From assembly GCF_014647915.1 (NCBI RefSeq), contig NZ_BMQC01000003.1, forward strand, positions 347,800 through 403,167: DNA of 55,368 nucleotides, read 5' to 3'. The position numbers and the translations under genes are program-made. Below, piece by piece: positions 34,140-42,371 of this stretch. The notes beneath the pieces are model-generated. The model was given only the letters and a program-made list of their open reading frames with translations. It made no database searches and was not told the origin of the DNA. Each line of letters opens with the position of its first letter. Within the stretch, counting starts at the first letter, position 1. Source of the stretch: Pilimelia terevasa (GTDB lineage: Bacteria > Actinomycetota > Actinomycetes > Mycobacteriales > Micromonosporaceae).

Positions 34140-34883
34140 GTGCGGTCACAGTCGGCCGGTACCGCGGTGATAGCGCGGTTCGCCCAGGTCCGCGCTGACC
34201 TGGCGGTCCGCTACGGCGCGCAGTCGCAGGCGGTGACGTTCCTGCTGTACGAGGAGCTGGTGTCGATGCGGCGGCTCCTCGCCGACGACAGCCGCTGCGC
34301 CGTAGTGGCCCGGCGGGTCGGCGAGCTCGGCCCCGCCATCCAGAGCCGGTTCGACACGGCGGGCGTGCTCGGCGCCGAGCGCGTCCTCCACCGGACGGTC
34401 GCGACCGGCCCGACGGTCATCGAGTTCGACCGGGACCACTTCGAACGCGCGTACCGCGCCCGGCTGGGTGCGAGCGGTCGGCGGGCCGTCGCGGTCACCG
34501 ACCGGGCGGCGGCCCTGCGGGTGCTCCGGCTCGGCGCGTCGTACCTGTACGTGGTCGACGAGGAGGGTGTCCTGCTGGTCTGGCCCGAGCCGCGGGACGT
34601 GGCGGACCTGACGTTCGGCTGGGCGCCCGGCGGGCCCCGGCCGGCGGACCGGGTCGTGCACCCGATGCTCGTGCCGGAGCGCCTGCGCGCCACCGCCGCC
34701 GGTGAACTGGTGGTGGTCGGATCCCCGCGCTGCGTCTTCGTCGTCGCGAACCTGAAGTCGGGCCACTTCCGGCCGGGATCCGAGTGCGCGGCGCAGGTGC
34801 GCTCCGCGGCGATGCGCGCCCTGCGCATCGACGACCCGGCCGGCATCGACGTTTTCACGCTGCCGCAGGCCACAGCGGCCTGA
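34140..34883 (+). CDS. unrecognised 247-aa protein in the peptide cluster
   Basis: The gene starts at GTG 34140 with gaggggag upstream. The protein is soluble, without signal or membrane segments. An N-terminal helical part includes VRYGAQSQAVTFLLYEELVS and RFDTAGVLGAERV. The middle contains VIEFDRDHFERAYRARL and LRLGASYLYVVDEEGVLLV. Near the C-terminus is a conserved-looking block, VVVANLKSGHFRPGSECA written here without overlap as FVVANLKSGHFRPGS, with a Cys-containing strand before it (GSPRCVF). No nucleotide-binding loop, radical-SAM Cys motif or YcaO/LanM signature is visible. As the first gene after the peptide it may be the modifying enzyme or a leader-binding partner (inference). Confidence 0.75.
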   Translation: MRSQSAGTAVIARFAQVRADLAVRYGAQSQAVTFLLYEELVSMRRLLADDSRCAVVARRVGELGPAIQSRFDTAGVLGAERVLHRTVATGPTVIEFDRDHFERAYRARLGASGRRAVAVTDRAAALRVLRLGASYLYVVDEEGVLLVWPEPRDVADLTFGWAPGGPRPADRVVHPMLVPERLRATAAGELVVVGSPRCVFVVANLKSGHFRPGSECAAQVRSAAMRALRIDDPAGIDVFTLPQATAA

Positions 34884-34913
34884 CCGGACACCTGTCCCGG
34901 AGGCGACACGACA

Positions 34914-35642
34914 ATGGAAGCCACCCTGCCCCCGTACCCCGAGCTCGACCGTGACGACGTGCACATCGGCATCGAGCACGAGTGCAAGTGGGAACTCACC
35001 GCCGCCGAGGCGGACGACCCCGCCGGCCTGGTCGAGGCCACCCTGTTCCCCGATCTGCTGACCCCGTACGGCCGGCCGCGGGACTACCTGCAGTCGGCGC
35101 TCTACCTCGACGACGGGAACGGCAGCCTCGCTGCCGCCGGCCACTCGTTGAGTGTCGTCGTCAATGGCGGCGGTCCGTCAACGGCCTGCGTGGTCGCGTT
35201 CAAGCAGACCGTCTGCTACCGCGGCTGGCGGGACGGCCTGGAGATCCGCCAGCGCCTGGCGCACCGGCCGGGCGTCCCGCTGCGCCACGACCGGTCGCTG
35301 CCCGTGGCCTACGCCCGCCGGCTCGGCCTCCTCACCGGGGTCCCGCGGCCGGCCGGCGTCGCCGTCCAGCGGCGGTACAAGCGGTTCGGGCGCACCGTCG
35401 ACGGCACCGAGGTCTTCTGCAGTCTCGACGCGGTGGAGTTCGGCGGCCCCGAGGTCGCGCGGGAGCGGCGCAGCCGGTACACCTGCCTGGAGATCGAGGT
35501 CAACTCGCCGCTGCCGGCCGCGCTGGCCGCGCTCGACGGCCTCGCCCGCGCGATTGACGAGCGGCTGGGCCGCCCACGCGACCGCACCAGCAAGTCCCAG
35601 CGCGGCTGGGCCGCCGAGCGGGCGCGGCGAGCGCATGGCTAG
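34914..35642 (+). CDS. CYTH domain (triphosphate tunnel metalloenzyme) protein
   Basis: The 242-aa protein opens with the CYTH signature ExExK as Glu21-His-Glu23-Cys-Lys25 in HIGIEHECKWEL. Alternating charged strands of the tunnel follow: YLQSALYLDDGN, VVAFKQTVCYRG, VAVQRRYKRFGR, CSLDAVEFGG and YTCLEIEVNSPL. The last carries the closing E-x-E. CYTH enzymes bind triphosphates and divalent metal in a beta barrel and act as triphosphatases, adenylyl cyclases or thiamine triphosphatases. Its place between a peptide gene, an exporter and proteases is unusual, and a role in peptide phosphorylation or nucleotidylation chemistry is speculation. The last eight bases overlap the MFS gene. Confidence 0.82.
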   Translation: MEATLPPYPELDRDDVHIGIEHECKWELTAAEADDPAGLVEATLFPDLLTPYGRPRDYLQSALYLDDGNGSLAAAGHSLSVVVNGGGPSTACVVAFKQTVCYRGWRDGLEIRQRLAHRPGVPLRHDRSLPVAYARRLGLLTGVPRPAGVAVQRRYKRFGRTVDGTEVFCSLDAVEFGGPEVARERRSRYTCLEIEVNSPLPAALAALDGLARAIDERLGRPRDRTSKSQRGWAAERARRAHG

Positions 35643-36897
35643 CCCCGCCACGCCCGCGCTGGGCGCCACCTTCCAGATCATCTGGTTCGGGCGCTCGCTG
35701 TCCCTGCTCGGCGGCGCCTTCCAGGTCATCGCGCTGCCGCTGTGGATCCGGCACGTCTCCGGGTCGACCGTCGCCGGGCTGGCCGCGTTCGCGGTGTTCG
35801 CGCTGCCGCGGCTCGTCTGCTCCCCGTTCGCCGGCGTGCTCGCCGACCGGTTCGACCGCCGGCGCCTCGTCCTCGCGGCCGATCTCGGCGCGTTCGCGGT
35901 GACCGCCTCGATGGCGCTGACCGCCGACGCCGAACGGCTGCCGCTGGTTTACGGTCAGCTCCTGCTGGTCCAGGTGCTGGCGGCCCTCAGCCTCCCGGCG
36001 TTCATGGCGATGCTGCCGGACCTGGTACCCGCCGGCCGGCTGTTGGCGGCCAACTCCCTGCTGAACGCCTCGGTCGCCGTCGCGATGACCGTCGGCCCGC
36101 TGGTCGGCACGGCGCTCCTGGCGGGGTACGGCATCCGCGCGGTCATCTGGCTGAACGCGATCTCCTACCTCGTGGCGGCCGCCTGCCTGCCGCGGGTCCC
36201 GGGCGCCGCCGGCCGGGCGGGCGGGGCACCGGCGAGCCGGGCGCGGGCTCGCCTGCGCGAGGGGGTCACCGCGCTGCGCGCCGACCCCGTCCTGCGCCGG
36301 ACGCTCGCTGCCGAGGCCCCCTGGTACCTCTGCTTCGGCGCGGCCGCCGAGCTGGTCATCCTCCACTTCGGCGCCCATGCCCCGGCCCGCGCCCCCGGCC
36401 TGTTCGGGCTCGGTGCCGGCCTGGGGTGCATGGCGGTGACCGCGACGATGGCGCGACTCCGCAAGCACCTGCCGGCGAGCCGGCTGCTCCTGGTCTCCGT
36501 GCTCGCCACCGGCCCGGTAGCGCTGGCCGCCGCTCTGCTGGCCGCACACGGCCGCCAGCCGCTGTTCGCCGTCGCGGCCGGCGTCCTGCTCGGTGTGCAG
36601 GCCTATCTGGTGTCACTCGGCCCGAGCCTGCACTGCCAGGTCCGACCCGACCCCGTGCTCCGGGGCCGGGTCGGGGCCTTCCGCCGCACCTGGGTCGCCG
36701 GGTGGCAGTTCGCCGGCATAGCGGCGGCGGCGCTGCTCAGCACGTGGGTGCCGACTCTGGTGCTGGTGGCGGTCGGCGGCGCGCTGGCCTCGGCCGCTGC
36801 CGGACCGTGGGCGTGGCGGGCCTGCCGCGAGGACCCCGCGCCGGCCCGGCCCCACCCCGTCCCGCACCCGGTCGCGGCGGTCGGCGGCCCGCGGTGA
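35635..36897 (+). CDS. MFS transporter, probable exporter of the cluster product
   Basis: The 420-aa protein starts at ATG 35635, inside the end of the CYTH gene. Twelve hydrophobic helices are predictable. The MFS loop motif between helices 2 and 3 is seen as GVLADRFDRRRLV, and LPDLVPAGRLLAANSLLNAS is characteristic of the MFS_3/enterobactin-exporter-like group (EntS type). It should export a small molecule or short peptide by proton antiport. Overlap at both ends (eight bases before, GTGA after) ties it to the operon. Confidence 0.9.
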   Translation: MASPATPALGATFQIIWFGRSLSLLGGAFQVIALPLWIRHVSGSTVAGLAAFAVFALPRLVCSPFAGVLADRFDRRRLVLAADLGAFAVTASMALTADAERLPLVYGQLLLVQVLAALSLPAFMAMLPDLVPAGRLLAANSLLNASVAVAMTVGPLVGTALLAGYGIRAVIWLNAISYLVAAACLPRVPGAAGRAGGAPASRARARLREGVTALRADPVLRRTLAAEAPWYLCFGAAAELVILHFGAHAPARAPGLFGLGAGLGCMAVTATMARLRKHLPASRLLLVSVLATGPVALAAALLAAHGRQPLFAVAAGVLLGVQAYLVSLGPSLHCQVRPDPVLRGRVGAFRRTWVAGWQFAGIAAAALLSTWVPTLVLVAVGGALASAAAGPWAWRACREDPAPARPHPVPHPVAAVGGPR

Positions 36898-38039
36898 CGG
36901 CGGCCGCGCGGCCGGGCGCCGCCCGGATCGTCGACCTGCCGGCCGGCCACCGCGACGACCCGCCCGGCCGGGCCGGCCTGGCCGGCCTGGCCGCCCGGGT
37001 GCTGACCAGCCCGGCCAACGGGGGCGCGGCGGCGCGGGCCGCCGCGCTGGGCTGGCACACCCGGCACCGGCTGTCCGCGCGGTGCTCGTCGTTCGCGTTC
37101 TGGTCCTCGGACCCGGCCGACCTCGACGACATCCTCGGCGATCTGCGGTCGGCCCGGCTGCCCGACGGGGACGCCGGCCTGGCCGTGCTCGACGCACTGC
37201 GGGCCCGCCAGGCGGCCGCGTCCGGCGGCCGCCTCGACACCCCGCTGGCCCGGGTGGGGCGGGTCCTGGAACGTGCGGCCTGGGGCACGCCCGAGGAGGA
37301 CGTCCTCGGGTCGGCCGCGACGCTGGCGGCGGTGACCGCCGCGGACCTGCGGCACGCGCTCGACGACCTCACCGCCCGCGCGTGGGTCCACGACGAAGCC
37401 GCCGTCCCGGGACCTCCCGCCGCGGCGTCCCCCGCCGCGGCAGCCGCGGAGCCGGTGGCCGGCCGCGGATGGTCCGGCGGGCTGGCCGTCGCCGACCACC
37501 CGGGCAGCGACGCCCGCGTCGCGGTCCGGCTGGCCGTGGCGGACCCCGCGCCGGACCTGCTCGACGTCCTGGTCGAAGTCCTGGGCAACGGGCCGGACGG
37601 GCGGCTGCACCGGGAACTGCGCCACCGCCACGCCCTGGCCTACGGCTTCACCGCGACCTGCTGGGCGGAGGACCGCACCGCCTCGATCGGCGCCACGGCC
37701 ACCGTCGCCGCGGAGAACGCGGCGGCGGCCGTCCGGGTGCTGGCGACCACGCTGCGCGGGCTGGCCGGCGGCGTACCGAGATCCGAGTGGGACGTGGCCC
37801 GCTGGCGGAGCCGAGCCGGGCTGCTGGCCGCGCTGGACGGACCGTTCGGGCTGGTGGACGAGGCCCGACGGCGGGCGCACGGCGAGCGACTCGTCGCCGA
37901 GCGCTGCGCGGCGGTGAGCCTCCTGACCGACCCGCCCCCGCTGTGCCTCGCCCCGGACCCGCCGGCGGTCGCCGCCGTCGGGGTGTTCGACCCGCGCCAC
38001 CGCCGGCAGCTCGCCGACGCCTACCAGGAGATCCGATGA
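36894..38039 (+). CDS. M16 metallopeptidase-like subunit lacking the zinc motif
   Basis: The 381-aa protein starts at GTG 36894, overlapping the MFS stop. It lacks HxxEH; the corresponding N-terminal half has HTRHRLSARCSSFAFWSSDP instead. The C-terminal half has the M16 substrate-binding Arg/Tyr motif, seen as LHRELRHRHALAYGF near residue 240, followed by the usual ATATVAAENAAAAVRVL helix. In heterodimeric M16B proteases one subunit supplies the R/Y pair and the other the zinc site. This is thus the non-catalytic partner of the next gene product. PqqF/PqqG-like and AlbE/AlbF-like pairs in peptide pathways are precedents. Confidence 0.82.
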   Translation: MTAAARPGAARIVDLPAGHRDDPPGRAGLAGLAARVLTSPANGGAAARAAALGWHTRHRLSARCSSFAFWSSDPADLDDILGDLRSARLPDGDAGLAVLDALRARQAAASGGRLDTPLARVGRVLERAAWGTPEEDVLGSAATLAAVTAADLRHALDDLTARAWVHDEAAVPGPPAAASPAAAAAEPVAGRGWSGGLAVADHPGSDARVAVRLAVADPAPDLLDVLVEVLGNGPDGRLHRELRHRHALAYGFTATCWAEDRTASIGATATVAAENAAAAVRVLATTLRGLAGGVPRSEWDVARWRSRAGLLAALDGPFGLVDEARRRAHGERLVAERCAAVSLLTDPPPLCLAPDPPAVAAVGVFDPRHRRQLADAYQEIR

Positions 38040-39211
38040 CCGGGCCGCGGTCCGCGGGGATCCGGGCGTTCAACGCCGGCGGCCTCGCCGTCCGGTACGA
38101 GGTCCTGCCGTGGGCCCGCTCCTTCGCTGCCTGCCTGGTGGTCGACTGCGGCTCGCGCGACGATCCCGCGGGTCTGTCGGGGACCGCGCACCTGGCCGAG
38201 CACCTGCACGGGCTCGCGGCACCGGCCGGACCGGGCGCCGGAATTCCCCTGCTCGCCGTCACCGACGTCGACCGCACCTGCTTCGAGGCCGCCGGCGACC
38301 CCGTCCGGGTCGCGCCGCTGCTGCGCCGGCTGCTGGCCATCGCCGCCGGCCGCCGGCCCCCCGCCGACCGGCGGGTGTTCGAGGGCGAGCGGCAGGCCGT
38401 CCTCCTGGAGACCCGGCGGATGGACCACCAGCCCCTGCTCCGGCTGGGTCCGCTGCTGGCCGCCGCGGCCGCCGCCGAGCCGGGGCTGGACGCCGTGGGC
38501 CGCACCACGACGGAGTCGGTACGCCGGATCACGCCGGCCGACGTGGACGCCCTCGCCGTGACGCGGTACGTGCCCGCCGCGGCCCGCCTGTTCCTGGCCG
38601 GACCGCCGTCCCCGGTACCGGAGGTGGTGGCGACCCTCGGCACCGTCGCCCCGCTCCCGGCCGACCCGCCGACGGCGGGCAGCCGCCCCGCCGCCGGCCC
38701 GCCCCTGAGCGCCGTCGCCGGGCTGGACGGCATCCTCGCGGTGACGCTGGTGCGCCCGCGCGGGGTCGACTCGGCTGTCCTCGACGCGCTCCTCGCCGAC
38801 GAGGGCCCTATCGTCGACGCCGCCGGCGAGCCCCGCCGGCGGCCCGGGGGGCGCACCACGATCGCGGGCCGCGCGCAGCAGGTCGACGTGGTCTGCTGGG
38901 CGCCGGGTGCCGCCACGGCCGGGCTCGGCGACCGGCTGGCCGAGACGGCGACCGGCGACTGGCAGGCACTCGCCGGCGATGTCGCCCGCCGGGACGGGCG
39001 GCGCCGCCGGAACCAGCACCATCTACGCCACGCGACCCCACTGCGGCGGGTGAGCGAGGCGGCCCGGCGAGCCGTCCTCGGACCGCCGGACGACACCCGG
39101 GAACTGGCGTGGTGGCGGATCGCCGACGGCGTCCCTGTCCGCCTCGCCCGGTACCCCCTCGGCCCCCACCTGGCCGGCGGCGCCGGTGGTCAGCCGGCCG
39201 CCGACTGGTAG
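38036..39211 (+). CDS. M16 metallopeptidase, catalytic subunit
   Basis: The 391-aa protein starts at ATG 38036 in an ATGA overlap. Its inverted zinc motif HxxEH is intact as His52-Leu-Ala-Glu55-His56 in GTAHLAEHLHG, preceded by VVDCGSRDDPAGLSG as in active M16 enzymes. A downstream Glu in VFEGERQAVLLETRRM is the likely third ligand. The C-terminal half lacks a clear R/Y motif, complementing the preceding subunit. The pair would form a clam-shell protease in the cytosol that trims a peptide leader, by analogy. Its last 22 bases overlap the convergent acetyltransferase gene. Confidence 0.85.
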   Translation: MTGPRSAGIRAFNAGGLAVRYEVLPWARSFAACLVVDCGSRDDPAGLSGTAHLAEHLHGLAAPAGPGAGIPLLAVTDVDRTCFEAAGDPVRVAPLLRRLLAIAAGRRPPADRRVFEGERQAVLLETRRMDHQPLLRLGPLLAAAAAAEPGLDAVGRTTTESVRRITPADVDALAVTRYVPAAARLFLAGPPSPVPEVVATLGTVAPLPADPPTAGSRPAAGPPLSAVAGLDGILAVTLVRPRGVDSAVLDALLADEGPIVDAAGEPRRRPGGRTTIAGRAQQVDVVCWAPGAATAGLGDRLAETATGDWQALAGDVARRDGRRRRNQHHLRHATPLRRVSEAARRAVLGPPDDTRELAWWRIADGVPVRLARYPLGPHLAGGAGGQPAADW

Positions 39212-40287
39212 GACGGCAGCAGCGCGTAACTGAACGCGTCCGCCCAGGCCCCGCCCGGCCGGGGCAGGAAGGCGGCGAGCCGCCCCTGCGGCTGGAAGCC
39301 CGCCCCGCTCAGCACCCGCTGCCAGGCGATGTCGTCCGCGGCCGCCACGGCGGCCAGCCGGGCCGCGCCGGCGCTGAACGCCCACGCGGCCAGCAGGGCG
39401 ACGGCCCGCGCGCCGTCGCCCTGCCGCCGTTCCTGCGGCACCGCCGCCGCGCACAGAACCGCGTGGCCGGCCGCGGGCTCCCACCTGTCCAGCGCGAGCA
39501 GGCCCACCGGAGCGCCGGTGGGGGCGTCGAGGACGAGCAGGTCGGCCCGCTCGCCGGCCAGCCAGCGGGCCGGCGAGCGGGCGCACCAGGTGACGAGGTC
39601 GTGCCCGGGCGGCGCCCCCCACCCGCCGTCCGGTCCGACCAGCGCCCGCACCGCGGCCGCGTCGCCAGGTCCGACGCCGCGCAGGGTCACGACGCCGTCC
39701 GAGAGCGCCCCGGCCGGCAGCGGCGGCAGCAGCGGCGGCACCCGGGCGCCGTCGTCGGCGGCCAGGCGGCTCCAGACGATGACGTCGTGGCTGTGGCCGC
39801 TGTCGCCCGGCAGTGCCGCGCGCAGCTCCGCCTCGCGCCGGAAGCCGGCCGCCAGGGCCACCCGCTGGCTGTTGACGTTCTCCCACATCGTCCGCAGCTC
39901 GATGCGCCGGAGCCCGCGGGCGAACCCCAGGTCGGCCAGGGCCCGCGTCATCGCGGTCGCGACCCCCCGCCGCCGCGCCGTCGGCCGGACCAGGTACCCG
40001 ATCTCGCCGCTGGCCCACCGCGCGGTCACGCGCAGGTAGCCGCTTCCCAGGAACTCGTCGGTTTGGGGATCGGCCGCCGCGTAGTCGTACCGGCCCTCCG
40101 CCCAGCGGGAGCGGGAGTGCACCCGGATCCAGGTCCGAACCGCCTCGGCGTCGCGGTCGCCCGACGCGCCCGGCGTGTAGCGAATGGTCTCCGGGTCCCG
40201 CCCGATGGCCAGCACCCCGGCCGTGTCCTCGTCCCGGTAGGCGCGCAGCCGGACCCCCGGGGCGTCGAACTCGCTCGGATACTCCAC
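39190..40287 (-). CDS. protein with two GNAT acetyltransferase domains
   Basis: The 365-aa protein starts at GTG 40287 behind ggagg. Domain 1 (about 1-180) is a RimJ/RimL-like GNAT: VRLRAYRDEDTAGVLAI, acetyl-CoA loop VRPTARRRGVATAMTRAL, and LRTMWENVNSQRVALAAGF. Domain 2 (about 195-365) repeats the plan more loosely: VVTLRGVGPGDAAAVRALV, VPQERRQGDGARAVALLAAWAF, and WQRVLSGAGFQPQGRLAAF. It would acetylate an amine of a protein N-terminus, aminoglycoside or small molecule. It is convergent with the peptide cluster, so linkage to it is uncertain. Confidence 0.85.
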   Translation of the reverse strand: MEYPSEFDAPGVRLRAYRDEDTAGVLAIGRDPETIRYTPGASGDRDAEAVRTWIRVHSRSRWAEGRYDYAAADPQTDEFLGSGYLRVTARWASGEIGYLVRPTARRRGVATAMTRALADLGFARGLRRIELRTMWENVNSQRVALAAGFRREAELRAALPGDSGHSHDVIVWSRLAADDGARVPPLLPPLPAGALSDGVVTLRGVGPGDAAAVRALVGPDGGWGAPPGHDLVTWCARSPARWLAGERADLLVLDAPTGAPVGLLALDRWEPAAGHAVLCAAAVPQERRQGDGARAVALLAAWAFSAGAARLAAVAAADDIAWQRVLSGAGFQPQGRLAAFLPRPGGAWADAFSYALLPSYQSAAG

Positions 40288-40505
40288 AGCTCCTCCACCT
40301 CATCGTCCGCGAGCCGCGGCCGGCCCCGGCGCTGAGCCTCCCGTACGGTCGATGACAGCTCCGTGACACCAAGGCCGGGGCCCGCGGCAGCGGGTCTGTC
40401 GGGCGCCCGGTTCCGGCACACATCCGGTGGTTACTCAGCGTGGGGCTGCGGGGGGGCCACTGTCCGAACTGCACCGTCGTCCGGCCGACACTGCGGCACC
40501 GGCCG

Positions 40506-41573
40506 TCACTCGCCGCGACAGTCGAAGGTGTGCCGGGGCCTTCTCTCGACAGATCCCTGTGGGGCCAGAGCCGGCGCGGGCTTCTCCTCCAGCGGGTGCC
40601 AGCGGCTGGTGTCGGCCCGCGAGAGCTGCTCGGGTGCGGGTGGGTCGGCCAGCCGGGAGCGGGGCACCTGTCTCCGGGCGTACGACACGAGGGAGACCGC
40701 CGCGCCAGCCCACACGAAGCAGTACGCGCCGATCTCGGTGGGGCTGACCGGCTCGCGCAACCAGTAGTAGCCGATCACGAACTGGACCGTCGGGAGAAGG
40801 TACTGGAGCATACCCATCACCACGAGCGGGGTGCGGACCGTCGCGAAGCCGAAGAGCGCGAGGGGCAGCGCGGTGACAAGGCCCGTGCTGGCGAGCAGCA
40901 GTGCCCCCGCCGGGGAGTCGGCGAAGTGGCTCTGCCCGGTCGCTGCCAGAAAAGTCAGGTACGCGGCCGCCGGGGCGGCGAGCATCAAGGTCTCCACGGC
41001 CAGCGCCCGCCAGCTCGGCACCGCGGCCCACTTGCGGAGCAGCCCGTAGCAGGCGAATGTGGCGGCCAGCCCGACCGCCACCCACGGTGGTCGTCCGGCG
41101 CCGGCCGCCAACCAGACCACCCCGACCATGACCAGGCCCACGCCGACCCACTGCGCGCCGGTCATTTTCTCCCGGAGCGCCAGCAGGCCCAGTAGCGCGC
41201 TGCACAGCGGGTTGATGTAGTAGCCCAGGGCCGCCTCGACGACGTGTCCACTGTTGATCGCCCAGATGTAGAGACCCCAGTTCGCCCCGACCAGGCAGCC
41301 CGCCGCGGCCAGCAACGCCGCCTGACGCGGGCGGCGGTGGAGGGTACGGATCCACCGCAGATCGCGCTGGACAGCCAGCACGACGGCCACGATGACCAGC
41401 GACCAGACGACCCGGTGCGCGAGGATCTCCAGCGCGGGCGCCGGTTCGAGCAGCGGCCAGTAGAGGATCAGCAGGCCCCAGACGCCGTACGCCCCGGTCG
41501 CGGCCAGCACGCCGGCGCCCGTACGCCGCCCGGGCTCTGGACCGGTCGTCGCGGCACCCGGCCCGCCGGTCAC
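40506..41573 (-). CDS. rarD: RarD/EamA family transporter
   Basis: The 355-aa membrane protein has ten predicted helices in two EamA halves. RarD marks include GAYGVWGLLILYW near the N-terminus, the WALNSG-like block NWGLYIWAINSGHVVEAALG, and GYYINPLCSALLG. I take GTG 41573, which overlaps the formyltransferase stop, over an earlier ATG at 41612. EamA proteins export amino acids and related small molecules. As the last gene of the kinase-to-formyltransferase operon it is the obvious product exporter or self-protection pump. The Pro/Arg-rich C-terminal 45 residues after the last helix look unconserved. Confidence 0.88.
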   Translation of the reverse strand: MTGGPGAATTGPEPGRRTGAGVLAATGAYGVWGLLILYWPLLEPAPALEILAHRVVWSLVIVAVVLAVQRDLRWIRTLHRRPRQAALLAAAGCLVGANWGLYIWAINSGHVVEAALGYYINPLCSALLGLLALREKMTGAQWVGVGLVMVGVVWLAAGAGRPPWVAVGLAATFACYGLLRKWAAVPSWRALAVETLMLAAPAAAYLTFLAATGQSHFADSPAGALLLASTGLVTALPLALFGFATVRTPLVVMGMLQYLLPTVQFVIGYYWLREPVSPTEIGAYCFVWAGAAVSLVSYARRQVPRSRLADPPAPEQLSRADTSRWHPLEEKPAPALAPQGSVERRPRHTFDCRGE

Positions 41574-42340
41574 CCGGCGCGCCGGGTGCGCGCCGACCGC
41601 CGGCGTACCCACATCCGCACGTCGTGGGTGGGGCCGCGGTCTCTCGTGCGGAACGTCCGACCGCGCGCCGGCTGCGACTCGCCCGGCAGTTCCGCTCCGC
41701 CGGCCAGCCGGTCCAGGAGCCCGACGAGGCGGTGGACGGCCAGCTTCTCGGCACGGCAGTAGAGCTGCTCCGCGGTCTCGTCACCGTGGCGGGGCGGCCG
41801 GACCACCTGGATCAGCGGTCCGGTGTCGATGCGGGCATCCACGTAGTGGATGCTCACGCCGACCTTCTCCGGCTCGCCGTGGTACATCGCGAAGAACACG
41901 CAGTGGTTGCCCCGGTAGTCGGGCAGGAAGCCCCCGTGCAGATTGATCACACGGGAACCCGCGGCAGCCAGGACGGCGTCGCCGAGGATGGAGCAGCCGA
42001 TCACCACGGCCACGTCGGCCCGCGCGGCGGCGAGACCGGCGGCGACCTCGGGCGCGTTGATCGAGTCGACGAGGACGGTGCCCTCGCCACCCGACAGGTC
42101 GGGGACGTGGCGGAAGTACTCCCGCCGATACCGGTCCTTGCCGGTGACGCTGCGGCGGATGTCGTGGTACTTCGCGTAGGCGTAGTCACGGTACCTGCGG
42201 CGGCGCCGGAGCCGCCGGACCTTGGCCCGGCCCGGTTCGACGGCGCAGAACACCACCTCGAAGCGGCAGCGGAGCGCCGTCTCCAGGTACCGGTGGTGGT
42301 GGTCGTCGGCGCGCAGGAGCGCGACTCGCAGTGGCGCCAT
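41570..42340 (-). CDS. formyltransferase family protein
   Basis: The 256-aa protein, starting at ATG 42340 after ggaggg, has the catalytic core of 10-formyltetrahydrofolate-dependent transferases. The Asn/His pair is in VINLHGGFLPDYRG near residues 133-146, and Asp is in YVDARIDTGPLI near 172. The N-terminal Rossmann part opens LRVALLRADDHHHRYLE. A basic insertion (KVRRLRRRRRYRDYAYAKY) may be substrate-specific. It probably N-formylates the amine product of the preceding enzymes, in the manner of sugar or peptide formyltransferases. Acceptor is unknown. The stop overlaps the exporter start. Confidence 0.88.
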   Translation of the reverse strand: MAPLRVALLRADDHHHRYLETALRCRFEVVFCAVEPGRAKVRRLRRRRRYRDYAYAKYHDIRRSVTGKDRYRREYFRHVPDLSGGEGTVLVDSINAPEVAAGLAAARADVAVVIGCSILGDAVLAAAGSRVINLHGGFLPDYRGNHCVFFAMYHGEPEKVGVSIHYVDARIDTGPLIQVVRPPRHGDETAEQLYCRAEKLAVHRLVGLLDRLAGGAELPGESQPARGRTFRTRDRGPTHDVRMWVRRRSARTRRAG

Positions 42341-42371
42341 GATGCCCTCCAGAGGCGACGGGGACCGGCTG

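Noticed and set aside
31973-34198. Alternative plus-strand frame of 741 codons over the metalloprotease gene
   Set aside because: Low-complexity Arg/Gly sequence out of frame with the clear HELAH-containing protein; it also runs through the peptide gene region.
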